A stretch of DNA of 64,000 bases from Mauremys mutica (GCF_020497125.1 NC_059079.1:50231114-50295113); one strand, 5' to 3'; positions 33,724 through 46,530 are shown, counted from the stretch's first letter. Program-made: numbers and translations. The notes: generated by a model from the sequence alone, not told the origin.

Positions 33724-34009
33724 GACCATGTCTACACTTACCTGTAAATCAGTACTGTTTCAATCGATACAGTGAGTGTCAATTTAGTGGGACTGGTGAA
33801 GACATGCTAAATCTATGGGAGAGCACTCTCCTGTCGATTTGTGTACTCCATCTCCCCAAGAAAGGTAAGGGAAGTTGGCAGGAGAGCATCTCCCATCAAC
33901 ACAGTGTAGTGTAGTAAGTGGATATAACTACATCAACTTCAGTTACGTTATTCACATAACTGAAGTTGCATAACTTAGATTGATTTACCGCGGTAGTGTA
34001 GACCAGGCC
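33724..34009. mobile_element. Harbinger MITE
   Basis: The left end is GACCATGTCTACACTT. The right end, read inward, is GGCCTGGTCTACACTA, identical over 16 bp to the right terminus of the Harbinger element at 54827-54842. Flanks are TCT on both sides (33721-33723 and 34010-34012). The 286-bp interior is AT-rich, has subterminal inverted repeats ('taactgaagttg' / 'caacttcagtta') and no coding capacity. Confidence 0.85.
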
Positions 34010-34012
34010 TCT

Positions 34013-36467
34013 GTCTCTTATACCTTTTGTGGAAATGGGATTCCACAACCAACCTGCCCTAAGGCCCCCAAGACCACTGCTGATCCTCACACTCTTCAGT
34101 AGTTTAAGCACACCCTTTCCCTAAGTTCCAACCTTTGGGGCACTCTAGGTTTACAATTGGTCTTCAGGGGCATGTAACAATGAAAGCAAACGGGTACACA
34201 GACTTTGTAATGGTTCCAAATCCCCATCAAACTTTACTTTAGCTAGCACAAGGCATGTACAAATTTCGAGAACACAGACACCTGTACACATTTCCCTGCC
34301 TTCATTTCCTCATCACACTTGAGTGTTCTCTGGGCTTAGGTCAGAGTCCTCTGAGGAGTCCAGTATCCCTTCTCCCACACATCTTCTCCTCCAAACCCTG
34401 GAGTCATTCTCTCCCCTGCAAAAAGTTTCCATTTTCCTTGGCTGGTCTGCAAGTAAAAAGGATGCCATCATATAAAAACATGAGCTTCTGTCCCTTGTTC
34501 CTGCCCAATCTTCCTTTGTATCTGTGAGTCCCTCTGAGTTCTCCTTGAGTCTCTCCTTGAGACTCTTTGTTCTCCTGTTTGGACTTTCCACTTTCCAAAT
34601 TCCAACTCCCTACAGAAAAGTTGGAGAAAAATGGTTTCACCTAGGAAAAACTGAAGCATTCAACAGTACAGCAATTTCATAATATCAACCAGAGATCATA
34701 AACAGATTCCCCAATTTGTCACAGAATACTGTGGAGAAACCAGGAGTTTCAGTCCTGAGAGTCCGTGGATCCAATGGAAAGATCTGAAATTTCTAGCCGT
34801 ACAACCCCTGATATTCTGAATATTTTTCATGTCCCTCAAGACTCTGGGATAATTAGGATTTATCTGCATATCAATGAAGCAATCAAATGACCCACCACAA
34901 ACCATTAGTTGCATAGTACTTCCATTTTCAAACAGCTTCCTTGTTATTATTTGTGTTTTTTCTTAAGAAATATTTATCACCTCTGTCTTACATTGTTTAA
35001 TAGCTACTCCATTTCATATTGACACCATCTGTTCTTGAGAAATAGCAATATTTTCCTCACTTGCTAATACTGGAGGCTCTGTTAGTTTTCTTATATCAGC
35101 TTTCTACTGGCAAAGTACTATTAATACAACACTACTGCTGCTAGGAGATGTCTTGCATTCTTTGCTTGAAATATGATGTGCTGGAAGATGAAAGCTACAA
35201 ATACTATAAGATTCTAGAATTTTAGTTCTTGCCAAAATAAGGGAGATTGTGTCTTTTTTTTTCAAAGCATTTGGACTCAATCAACAAAAATATTTTCTTT
35301 GTCAGAATACTAAATATATTTAATTATAGATTCAAGACCACCATTTTATTTTTCGGAAAAATATTTTGGAAAAAAAATCATTATAGTGGAAAAATCTGAA
35401 ACCTAGCTTCACTGATATAGATATATTTTCCTTCATGGTTTTGATTTAGATAACTCCATTAAACTAAACAGAAAACACATATTCCTCTTTACAAATGCAG
35501 TAAAATCACCACGTATTACACAGGACATCATATTCTGTTGTCTGAAGAGTTATATCTGTGATGAAAATTTAGAATTTTATGGTACAGGCCAATCTGAAGG
35601 ATCATGGTGTTGGTTTAAAAATAAGCAGTTTTTAAAATATAATTAGCAATGATTTAGGGCTAAATCCACAAATGGTATATTGCATTATTGTTATGCCAAT
35701 TTATTCCAGCTGTTGCAAGGTGTTTTATTTTTTAAGATATTCTTTATGATAATGGAATGGATATTTTAGATGGAAGGCAGATTATAGACAAAAATGTTAT
35801 AAAACCACAGGAAAGCATTCAAAATTTATTCACATTTTTTTAAAACAAGGAATAGAAATAATGAACATTGGACAAAAGTTCTTTCATCTTATCTTTATTT
35901 AATTGAATTATATTTCTCAATCTCCTCATTGTCTGTCAGACCTCAGTAATTTTTATGTTTTAATCTCTCTCCTTATAGTAACAAATAGATGATATTACAG
36001 AACTAAAGTGTTTACAAAAACAAAAAGGCCCCCAAGGTTACCATTTAACATGCGTTGATAAGAGAAACCAATTTGTTTTGTGACGATATAAATTCAAAGC
36101 CTTGTCTGTTTTGGCATATATATATATACACACATTCTCCATGGGAAAAAAGATTTAGCAGTTTGAAAAACTGTATAAGGAAACCATTATCAGCTGAAAT
36201 TGCTGTTATTGAAAATAATGACATTTTAATTGTACTCGTGTTAATATGCCCATTTTTATTTTAAGAAAAGAAATGACTGTATATTCTGTGGAGAGAATTA
36301 ATGAAGTACTCAATAATGTTAGTGCTAAATAAACATAAGTTAGGAGTGAAATTTTTGTAGCTAGTACCTACACAGTGTCAAGGGAAGTGACTAGCCAGTG
36401 GTTGAGTTCTATGGTAGTATAGAACACATAGTGCTGACAGCTCTGAATGAACATGAACACTATGTCA
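34013..36467. other. Gene-free stretch
   Basis: No gene or classified repeat was recognised. A TA-rich simple run lies at about 36114-36130. Confidence 0.4.
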
Positions 36468-36962
36468 GCTTGGAAAAGAGGAGACTAAGGGGGGATATGA
36501 TAGAGGTATATAAAATCGAGTGGTGTGGAGAAAGTGAAAAAGGAAAAGTTATTTACTTGTTCCCATAATATAAGAACTAGGGGCCACCAAATGAAATTAA
36601 TAGGCAACAGGTTTAAAACAAATAAAAAGAAGTTCTTCTTCACACAGTGCACAGTCAACCTGTGGAATACCTTGCATGAGGAGGTTGTGAAGGCTAGGAC
36701 TATAACAGAGTTTAAAAGAGAACTAGATAAATTCATGGAGGTTAAGTCCATTAATGGCTATTAGCCAGGATGGGTAAGGAATGGTGTCCCTAGCCTCTGT
36801 TTGTTAGAGGGTGGAGATGGATGGCAGAAGAGAGATCACTTGATCATTATCTGTTAGGTTCACTCCCTCTGGGGCACCTGGCATTGGCCAGTGTCGGCAG
36901 ACAGGATACTGGACTGGATGGACCTTTGGTCTGACCCATTATGGTCGTTCTTACGTACTATG
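36468..36962 (+). mobile_element. CR1 LINE, short 3' fragment
   Basis: Begins 'agcttggaaaagaggagact' and is collinear with 28432-28930. It includes the ORF2 C-terminus (36525-36764, ending MEVKSINGY) and the 3' UTR, and ends near 'gttcttacgtactatg', a decayed form of the 8-bp tail. It has a short deletion relative to the 28-kb copy near 36515 ('aaaatcgagtgg'), which shifts the frame. Confidence 0.88.
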
Positions 36963-37700
36963 TAGAATGTAACTGAAACCAAAGTCATGCTGTCAGTAGT
37001 CTGTATGAGTGCCAACCTCAGGGCAGACTAACAAAAAGCAGGACATAATCTTCAAACTGGTTGTATGTTCTGTAATGAGATTTCACCAACCCAGTGACAA
37101 GTATGAACTCCTCGAGCACTATACAAGTTTTACCATGGAGTCCCCTTGGGCATGCCAGTCTGTCTTGCCACCCAGGCAAACTAGACTATGTGAGAGAGAA
37201 TCATTTTACCCCCAAAATCACAACACTATTCAGGTTACTCTTAGTTCCAAAGGATCAGTCACTTATCCCAGGTCAATTGTATTGATCTCAAATCAAAAGC
37301 AATGATTGTAAACAATCCTGTAATAAACTAACAAATGATTTATTAACTAAGAAAAGAAATCAGAGTTATTTACGCAGTTAATATCAGGGCTCCCCGGAGG
37401 GGACGGGGGGGGGCAAGTGGGGCAATTTGCTCCAGGCCCTGGGCCTTGCAAGGGCCCCCACAAGTATATAGTATTCTATAGTACTGCACCTTTTTTTATG
37501 GAAGGGGCGCCCGAAACTGCTTTGCCCCAGGCCCCTTGAATCCTCCTGGCAGCCCTGGTTAATACAGGAAACACACACACACAAATGAGTTAGTCTTAGA
37601 TTTAAAAAGGTAACATAAACTTCTGTAATAAGCAGCTCTGTGTGTGGTTTAGGACTGACCCTTGCTAATGTAATAAGCAACCGTGTTTAATTGAATGAAT
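36963..37700. other. Probable unclassified repeat containing a hAT MITE
   Basis: The stretch around the MITE reads 'tgatttattaactaagaaaa', then 'gaaatcagagttatttac'. I associate this wording with a multicopy turtle repeat, possibly an LTR, but I cannot define its ends. No gene is visible. Confidence 0.3.
37385..37557. mobile_element. hAT-type MITE, 173 bp
   Basis: Ends are CAGGGCT and AGCCCTG. Flanks GTTAATAT (37377-37384) and GTTAATAC (37558-37565) form an 8-bp TSD with one mismatch. It is GC-rich relative to its surroundings and non-coding. Confidence 0.85.
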
Positions 37701-38197
37701 TTTTTTTTCTACTACCTAGGCTTGAAAAGCTGTCTCACTGATAAAACTAGGCAAGTAATTGAGTATTGCTACACTTCAGACAGGACTGGGTCTTTCCAAA
37801 TATTTGTAGGATAAAAGTAATTATCAATATCTGAAAAGGGAGAAAACCTACCACTTTCTACAGAACGCTCTAAAGTTTGCAGTAAATGGTTGGCATTGGT
37901 GTATTGATTTTCAGTATTCTGTGGTAACTATGATGAATTTCTGACCATGCAGAACTTGGACACAGCAACAATAATAGCTAGCAATACTTTTTCAATTTGT
38001 GCAATATCACAGCTTGCACTTTTAAAGATTATGCTAAACTGAGTGGTTTGTTAGTGTCAAAATAATAAAAATAAAAATAACCAGTGCATAGTTAAATAAT
38101 AGCAGATTTTTATAGTAACTGAAAACAGTATTACATACAGCTGTCACCATTTCCAGGCTTTATCCTTCTGTTAACTGTTCAGTTACTTCCCCACCCC

Positions 38198-38810
38198 TGT
38201 TGGGGACTTTAACCCCGACAGCGAAATTCGTTGTCTGATCACAGAGAGACAGGCAACACCAGCAAGGTCCGATCTAAAAGCTCTTTATTGACAAGTGCAC
38301 GCGTCAGTAAAGAGCAACTCGTCTCCAGTGAGAACCAGCCTCTCTTTACAGCTTAGCATTAGCCTATATAGACAGTTTTATTACGTCATACATCACTCAC
38401 TTGAGCAAAACCCACCCCTCTTTGTTTAACAACTTAAAACTAGACACTTTTAATATACACACATGCCTAGACTTTGTCTACAACTTTAGATTATTAATTA
38501 TATCTTAACAAAACCCCAAAAGTTAGAAATACAGGGGAGTTTTAAACAAACCTATAACTCATCAGAGAGTTAGAATCTGAACCGTGGGATGCTAGAGTTT
38601 CTTATCAGTTCTTCAAACACTGTCCTTAGCACAGCTGATGCTGTGCCAGGAATGCAATCCCTGGCTTATCTCACGTTTTCCAGGGCTTTGTGAAACAATG
38701 CTGCTTCTCAGTACTTTTCCACTCTGGGATTACCCAGAAACCTCTGTTAGCCTGACTTCAGTCAGGTTGGCATAACTGGTTTTGTGCTACATCTTTATTC
38801 AGGCCTAACA
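38198..38810 (-). mobile_element. Endogenous retrovirus LTR (3' LTR), minus strand
   Basis: The 613-bp repeat runs, on the minus strand, from TGTTAGGCC to CCCCAACA, with inverted ends TGTTRGG. On that strand a TATA box (about 38365-38372, CTATATAG) is followed about 80 bp later by AATAAA (38284-38289) and a U5 of about 90 bp, a proper U3-R-U5 layout. Just upstream of it (minus strand) lies the purine run AAGAAGGGTGGGGG (38811-38824), a polypurine tract that abuts the LTR exactly as in a 3' LTR. No recognisable gag, pol or env is in the window. Without the 5' LTR the TSD cannot be tested. Confidence 0.82.
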
Positions 38811-38824
38811 CCCCCACCCTTCTT
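38811..38824 (-). promoter_or_regulatory. Retroviral polypurine tract
   Basis: On the minus strand this reads AAGAAGGGTGGGGG immediately before the TG of the LTR. In retroviruses this tract primes plus-strand DNA synthesis, and its position fixes the neighbouring LTR as a 3' LTR. Confidence 0.75.
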
Positions 38825-38894
38825 GACTGGTACATGACCATACACTAAGAAGGGACTTTCAAAAGAACTTGGCATTGACCTAACTATCTAAATT

Positions 38895-40495
38895 TGTTAC
38901 TTCTTCATGCACATGCTTTGTCTGGGCTCCTGACTGTCCCTGCCAGCAGGTAGGGGATCTTGGGGGACAATTAGTGCACTGGTGGGGTGCAAAATAAACT
39001 TTATTAATAAAATGCAAAAACTGAAAATTCAGTAGTGAGGGGTATGGGGTTTGTTAAGGTACACAATTGGAGAGGGGTTTCTTTTAGTGAACAGTAGGAG
39101 GGTTTCAATAGTGGGGTACAATACAGTGGGATACAATACAGTGGGTAACCAATTAACACAGAAATATAAATGTAACAGGTAGCTAACAATTTCTATGTAA
39201 AGGGTGTGTTACAGCAGCATATAATCAACTAACAGTTATGGAAAAATATGTTAAATAATAAACAATTTTAGGTAAAAATGTGTCACGGTGTAAATGTAGA
39301 ATGTGAGATGTATCAGAGAGGAAAAAGTAACCAATGGGGTTTTATGCTAGAGATTTAAACTCAGTGAAACACAGAGAACAAACAGGCTGTAAGTTTAAGC
39401 AGCAGAGAGAGTGTAACAAGGTAGGGAAACACAGAGAAGCTCAGGGGTGGTGGTGTTGGCAGTGGGAAGACAGACTTAATTACAATTATACAGAACACAG
39501 CAAAATCTTATCTATGATCTAACTTAACCAAGACTACACAAATCAGCAAGTAACAATTCTCTAAGCCTAACTTACAGAGTATAATGCTAAACCTAACTTA
39601 ATGGGTGCACCTTATGCTAAGGGTAGTTTTAGAGGGTGTGGCTGCAGCAGTGGGACAACTGCAAGTGGGCTGCCCAGGATAGAATCCAGGGAGGCACAGC
39701 TTGGCAGTGGCACAGGCTTATTTTTTAGCAGCACAGACCACGGAGTTAGCTTAGGTCTGTCTGTTGAGGAAACAGAGCCAGCAGCCAGGACAGGGGAAGT
39801 TTGCAAGAGGGAGTTCTTACCAATCCCCAGGACAGGAACAAAGGCAGAAGCAGGCACAGCAGTTTCAGCATCAGAGGATACCAAGAGGACTCAATTCGTT
39901 CACAATAATCAGGAGATCTCCAGGCAAAATTCGTTGTTCGTGGGAGGGGAGTTAAAAAACGGGGGTACGCTCAAAAATAATACGAGAGTGGAGAAAGGAC
40001 CCCCCAGAACCCCTGGCTGATCATGCCAGGCAGCAATGCAGGAACCTTTCTAAAGTCTGATCAGAAAATATATGGTTATAAAGGCAAACTTAGGCAGCTT
40101 CCCGCCAGTAACTCTGATTGGTTCCCCTTCTCACAGGGAGGAGAGAAGGCAGGGAAAAGACTGCAGGTAGGCATAGAACATGTCTGGGCAAGTACTGAGC
40201 CCCCAGGTATGACTCATATGCTCAGCTATTTTGCCTTTAGGTCTTGCAGCTCTGGACATTGCCTACCCTACACCAAGCCCAGGTTTTAACAAGGTGATAA
40301 CAGGACTAACCCTTTGAACAGGGCAGTGGTCCCACTTAGCATGCAGCACAAGTGGCCCTCCCTTTGAGAAGGGCAGTGGCCCTGGTAAACAACTTAACAG
40401 CCAGGGAGGGGCAGCCACAGGAGGAGAACAAAAACAAAATGGAGTAGGGGGACAGCTGTAAGAAACAAAATGGAATAGGGGGAAAAGCTGTAACA
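38895..40495 (-). mobile_element. Possible second, long LTR (1.6 kb), tentative
   Basis: Bounded on the plus strand by TGTTAC and GTAACA, perfect 6-bp inverted ends. On the minus strand a CCAAT box (about 40114-40118), a TATA-like TTTATAA (about 40074-40080) and an AATAAA (39001-39006, about 110 bp from the end) are in the right order, but the TATA to poly(A) distance would be about 1 kb. The 5-bp flanks (AAATT, GACAC) do not match. It may be an LTR of a long-LTR retroelement, or an internal ERV segment with fortuitous motifs. Confidence 0.35.
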
Positions 40496-41780
40496 GACAC
40501 CGAGAACAATGTAATCTTCCATGTGAAGTATATTATTTGGTCAAGACCTTCTTTGAATGTTGGACCCTGTAGCAGCCTAACACTTTTTACTCTGTGCAGG
40601 GGTATTTCTGTTCTACCCAAACAATAAATACTGGCCCATTTAGCAGAAGATGCTTTAGCCAATTTCTGCCTGTTAAAGGTGGGCTTTTGTGTTATGATGT
40701 TTTAGAGTTCTTTATATTTGACAAGGATTTCTAGATTTGTACTTGTACAATGGTGCTTTCAAGTTTTAAATATGAAACACCTGCATTTTTTTCTGGCAAA
40801 ACTGACACTGCTGACAAAGATATACCTTTAAACAATTTTTAGAGGGCCACTCTGTTCTCTCACTTACTGGCTGCATGAACTGTAAATATTCCCAAACTAC
40901 CATTCAAGATAAAATCCCTGGGTCTTTTCAACATACTGAGTCTCCCTCCCCATTTTTTTTTGTTTGATTGTTTTTACACTAATTGGTCTGATTTTACAGC
41001 CTACCTGACACTTCCCATTTTTATATCTGTATTTGCAAGATATTTGGTTTATCCTACATTTGCAACAATTTTGCTGACTCCTCTCCAAAGCAACTATTTA
41101 TTCTTTTTCACGGGTTCATTTGGGAGGAAATTCTTAGCACATTTTTCTGGTCAAAGTTTTCGTCTACATACCATGGAGTCTCAGAACACTTCATGTAGAG
41201 CCAGATGCTGATACCCTTACTCACATTGATTAGTGCCTGTTCTGTGAATGGCTATACTGAAATCATTGGACTAGATTGTGACTTCACAATCTGCCCTGTG
41301 TAACAAATGGGTGGTGTGTAGCTTTCACAGCCACAGTGGTAGATCAGGGAAATATCAAGACCCACACAATTCTGCACATACTCCTTTTCTGCTTTGAGTG
41401 TGAAGTGAGTTACTTCAGCCCTTCCGAAGGTTCAGTGTATTCTTCCCTGTGTGCCTCATCTTTACTCTGGCTAGTGAGCCATAAGGGTGCAGCCAGGGCT
41501 CCTGATACACTCTGATTCTTGCTGTCATTTGTTTGAGGGGGAGCATTGGGAAGAGAAAATCTCTTCTCTATGCCAGAGGCAGAATCAGAGTCTGAGGAGG
41601 TCCAAGCAGGAGAATAAGGGGTGGGTGTAGAAATTTCGCTTTAAATATACGGTATAATCAGAAACAAATGAAATCTGAAATGCTCTGCAGTAAACAATGC
41701 TTCGGTTCTAAAGTGGCTTTTCAGTAAATGGACGAGCTCTCCAAATGATATCTCATTTGGTTTATTTGATGCTTTTAAGT
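40496..41780. other. Gene-free stretch
   Basis: I see no gene and no classifiable repeat. Confidence 0.4.
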
Positions 41781-42092
41781 CAGCGATACTCAGACCTCAG
41801 TGGTTGAGGAGCCAAATTAATGATCAACATTACCCAAAAGAGCCACAATAGTGTGAATTCATTGTTTCATTTAGTATACTATAAAAATTTTCACCACAAA
41901 ATGACTGGTCAAGAATTATTATTTTATCAACTACAATTGGTTAACAACATAGTAAAGGCATCCTGATCGGTTAATAATTTAGATTGGCTAAAATAAATCA
42001 CACAGTGTTTTAATATCTTGTGCTTCAAAGAGCTACAGGAGACACATTAAAGTGCCACTTGTGCCTTGTGAGCCTCAGTCCAAGTATCACTG
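41781..42092. mobile_element. hAT-type MITE, 312 bp
   Basis: Ends are CAGCGATACTCAGACC and CCAAGTATCACTG, complementary with a few differences. Flanks TTTTAAGT (41773-41780) and TACTAAGT (42093-42100) agree at six of eight positions. It is old and non-coding. Confidence 0.7.
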
Positions 42093-43047
42093 TACTAAGT
42101 TCTTTAGTAGCCAATAGGCGATGGCCCTTATTACTGTCAATGTATCTGTTGTTTTTCTTCAGTCATTTTATTATCAATTGTCCACTGTTCCAGCATCTCT
42201 AGAAAACAGGCGTAATTTCTTTTAAATTTAAGTTATACTCTGTTGCTTTGTGTAGGTGAACTATTTTGCTTTTGTCCTTTCTTTCTAGCAGCAGTATTCT
42301 TTTCCTTACAAGTTGATCACCTCTTCACCAAATCTGTAGCCTAGTATACACACATGAAATTTCAATGAGGAAAAAAAAAGAGAGCTTGAGGTCTTCAGTC
42401 AGCAAGTCTTCACGTATTTTATTTCCACAATCCAAATTGCAACATACCCAATTTCCTGTACAAAGAACCTGAGTAGCATAAATCCAACAGGCAATTCCTG
42501 CATTAAAAAATACTACGATGAGAACTACCACTAGAGGGCATTCAAAACACAATGGGTCCAATTCCCAAGTCATTACCTTGTCTTAACTGAGACATGCTGT
42601 CCGAAGATAGGACTGAGTGAAAAATGAATAGACTTCAAAATATGGCCTTATTTGCATTTACTACTACATCACATGTAGTAGAGGTTGACTTACTGTGTTA
42701 CTGCCCTTCTAGAGAATTACTGGCCTGACAGTTACCTTGCAAAAATGGCACATTCATTTGAGGATAAATAGAGGTCTTTATTGCAAGATCTGATAATCCT
42801 GTACCCTTCACAAGGACTAAAATCAAGTGTGTATGTGTGTGTGTATGAGCGTTCACACCTGGTTTTATATAACACTTTGGCTTAAGTAGGTAACTCTACA
42901 TTCTCAGACTGCCATCTTTGGAAGACAGCAGAGCTCCATCCAAGTCAGTTTTTGTTGTTGTCTCCCATCCTTCAAATACAGCTGTTTTAATGAATATGTT
43001 GCTAGAAGCAAAATTCCTTCAAAATACTTGGAAGGGGGTACTAGACC
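42093..43047. other. Gene-free stretch
   Basis: A (TG)n run lies at about 42831-42845. I see nothing else. Confidence 0.4.
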
Positions 43048-43058
43048 CTAGTTCAGAA

Positions 43059-43152
43059 TATGACATGCATCCGACGAAGTGGGTATTCACCCACGAAAGC
43101 TCATGCTCCAATACGTCTGTTAGTCTATAAGGTGCCACAGGACTCTTTCCTG
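43059..43152 (+). mobile_element. Penelope-like pLTR fragment with 11-bp TSD
   Basis: The core 'gaagtgggtattcaccca', then 'gaaagctcatgctccaatac' and 'taaggtgccacaggactctt', matches the right arm of the 26.7-kb element. Exact CTAGTTCAGAA flanks it at 43048-43058 and 43153-43163. It is a severely truncated insertion. Confidence 0.85.
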
Positions 43153-43163
43153 CTAGTTCAGAA

Positions 43164-46100
43164 CAGAGGCTTCAAAATAAAAATATGCCAACAGCAGCAA
43201 AGGAAAAATATGGAGAAAACATGAAAAATAAAATAAGCTTATCAGAAATAATGACTCGTGCTCACTCTATCTCATTGTAAAATGCAATCTACTTTGCCTA
43301 AACTCTTATGACAGGAATGGTGTTCACGTACATCCCAATCACCATTGTAATAATTAACCGAATCCTATCTTCTTCTTCTTCTGTGTAGAACTAAAGGGCT
43401 AATGCACCCATTACTCTCATATACAGTAATTTGGTTCTATACTGGTCTGACTGAATCTAAGGATGGATAGGCCAGATGAAAACCAGAGGAACAGATATCC
43501 TGGTGAGAGAGAAATAGCATACATGTAAATACAGACCTTGTGTAACCCTTAATTATTTTTTATTGTACACAGTTTTATCCTGATAAGCTTTAAAGTAACT
43601 TTTTCTGTTTGGATTGAAATTTCCAAAGGGATAAGCTGTGTGACTTATAACCCAGGTCTTAAAATATAATGATTGCCAAACTGTCTTGTTTGCAACAGAG
43701 ATGGTGTCATAAGAGTCCACATTTATATTTAATGTTGCTGATAGATGCATGTTTTGTGGCTGGCGGTTTTTATAGGGTCTTTGCAACCAGTTACTTTTAT
43801 AGAATTTGAGACCTACTTTCTGTAAGTTGGTGCCAGATCTCAGCACATAGCCTTTTCACTCTGGGAAAGAGTGGTTTACTTCCTTAAAAGTGGTCTTGGG
43901 TCTTATTTTTATGTTTTGGGGATATAAGGATTTACAGTGTGTGTGATATGCAGCCCTGAATATTTTTAATAACTGCTGGCTTAAATGGAAATTTCCAAAA
44001 CCGTCGCTAGCCTAAAAATTACTCACTCCAGCCTGACAGGACCATGCTGTTTGAATCCAAGGCATATGTCATACCAGATTTACCCAAAAGCCTTGGAGGG
44101 ATGTGCTGCAAGGTGGAATAAGCCAGAATCACAAATCCTAAAAATCAAGCTCTTTTGTGTCTTGGGGGACAATATGCCACCTGAGAGAAGACTGGCATTC
44201 CAGAACTCTGAGACTGGTCAATTCTGGGGAAGGAAGTCTTGACAGAAATAAACAGGCTGTGCCAGCCTTTGACCAGTTTCCTTATCCCTGAAAATATTGC
44301 TATCATGAAGCACTGTGTCAGCAACATAATTGTCAGGCTTCTTGACTGCAGTTGTAGCATCTTACCAATAAGAGGCCAGAAGATTACGAGAACAGAACAG
44401 TTTGCAACCCCCTCTGTTATCTTATTTTTCTTTTTCCTTTTTGTCTTTTGCTTGTATTAACTGGGATACAGCCCAGGTTTTTATTTTTTAATTTTAGGGT
44501 ATGTATCCTAAGAAACATAAAGCTATTTTATTTGTGTTGATGGTTGAGGGGTGGGGGGAGAAAGGGGAGGAATAAAGGGTTAGCTGCCACATGACAATTG
44601 AAATGTAAGGAGGACTCTTTAATTGACTTCGCGGTTGTTGCTTAGACATTAAACAATCATTTGGTTTCAATATTAAAATATTCAACCAACTTTAATTTCA
44701 CAGCTGTTTGGTAAAATTCTTTAGCTGGGGTTTATAATCAGACAGCTACCTCTCACAGTGTTATAGATAGGTAGAGATATGAAACTCATTGACATGAACT
44801 CCAGGACCCACTCTTCCAGCAACTCTCTGCAGATCCTGCCCATTTATCTCTCCTCTGGGGATTACTACAGACCTACTACCATAGAGAGGAGAAGGAGTAT
44901 TTTTGGGGAGTGGCCAAAGGAGTCTCCTCCATGTCACTTACCCCAAGGTGTGGTCTTTGACTTCAGTGGCCTTATTGTTCCTATATATCACCGCTGTGTG
45001 GGGCTCTCAGACAAGTCTGTTGGTTCTGTACTGGATTGTCAATGATGTTCTCTGTCATTCAGCTGGGGAGGTGCTAAATACATGACAGAAAAAGAATGAA
45101 GAGAGTAGGTAACCAAAGTCATTGTCTTGGCAGTGCTAGGTAGCTGTGTAACTAATGCTGAGTTCAGTTCTTATGATTTATTTTTTTTATCCATAGCTGT
45201 GGACCCCAGGTAAACTGTTGGAATCTTGAGAGCTTCACACCAGGGAATTGGTGACATGGGTCAGGATCTAAATGAAAAATGTGTCCAAATACTCATTAAG
45301 ACTTAATGCTATTCTTCACAGCTTCTGAAACAGACAAGCAACTTTTATATTCTGTTTTGAAATGTACATCACTAAACTTTACCTTGATGCATTCCATTTA
45401 TTGCATGGCCATTTTAAGTAGTTTAGATATGTAAACATATCAATATGGGGCCATTTGCAATTTCATAAAAAACAAAATCTGGCTTAGCTTCACCATTCCT
45501 GAGCTGGGGGGAGACAAGAAATAATTCTCTATAACAGCTCTCTCTTTTTCCTGTGTGAAACACTGTAGGTATCTAAGGTGTGAGTAGATAATTTAGAACC
45601 AAAAGCATTTTCCATTGGAGGGCAACATATGATCCTCAGAATCTCTCTGGTTCCAGACACTCTTCTTATGATTTTGTGGTGTTTTTGTGTAACACAATGG
45701 TGTAATGTGTCTGTATTCCATTGTCTAGGTACACGGCAAGAAGGACAGGAGACACTTGTTATGAATTTTAATCAGGCTGCAACTTTATTATATAGATGTC
45801 TGGGACTATGCAGCAGATAAATCGTACAGTGCAGGCAAATCCATGTTTATTTAAATCAGTTCTCTGGGGCTTCCACCAGCCCTCCGCCCCGCCTTTGTTT
45901 CCATCCAGGTCCCCACCTGACCCATGGCTTGGACCTCACAATCTACCACCTTCATAAGAGGGTTAAGGTGGGCTATGAGAACCTGGGGGGGGGGGGAGAA
46001 ATGGCTCCCTGCCATACCAATCAAAAGAGTCCCCAACCCCCTCCCCCGTTCTGTTCCTTTATCTAGTACCTCCTTTTAAGTCCTTTACCAAGCCATTTAT

Positions 46101-46399
46101 CTGGTCACTGGCTGCCTTCCCTATAGAGTACCTGATTTGGACATCCGCCCAACCTTACAAAATAAGTTGTGACATATGGCCTACCACCTTTCAAAGAGAC
46201 TTGCCCCACCAAGGTTTCATACCTTTGTGCCCTTCGGACCTCACATTCCTGGGCGGGGGGAAGGGGTGAGTCATTGCTGCAAAGCTGACCACCGAGCATC
46301 TTTTTTACAGCACTTGCCCTCCCTACCCCACCATAAAGCAGAGCTACCTTTCCTGGGTAAGCCCCAGACAAACTCTGCCACACCTTAGTTGTGGTGCAG
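43164..46399. other. Gene-free stretch
   Basis: No gene recognised. A 12-G run lies at 45985-45996, and C/T-rich sequence around 45880-46380 gives several unconvincing open frames. Confidence 0.4.
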
Positions 46400-46530
46400 T
46401 CGTTCTGTGGCTCAGCTAGGAGGAGAGCTACAACCTACTGCTCTACCTGAAAGAGTTAGTCATTTAGTGCACTTGGGTAAGGCCTATGCAAGTCCCATAT
46501 GCTAGAGATGCAAGTCCCATATTCAGTCCT
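46390..46530 (+). repeat. tRNA-derived SINE-like sequence with a 22-bp internal duplication
   Basis: 'tctgtggctcagctaggagg' resembles a tRNA A-box region and 'gtcccatattcagtccta' a weak B box. The 15-mer ATGCAAGTCCCATAT occurs at 46486-46500 and 46508-46522, a local tandem duplication. Confidence 0.45.

Noticed and set aside
33724..34009. Classification as hAT
   Set aside because: Flanks show a 3-bp, not 8-bp, repeat, and the terminus matches the local Harbinger element over 16 bp.
39601..40020. 139-codon plus-strand open frame
   Set aside because: Antisense to the minus-strand LTR-like region, repetitive G/A-rich composition, no domain.
46176..46388. Candidate exon rich in Pro and His
   Set aside because: No splice sites or domain were convincing. 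C/T-rich background explains the open frame.
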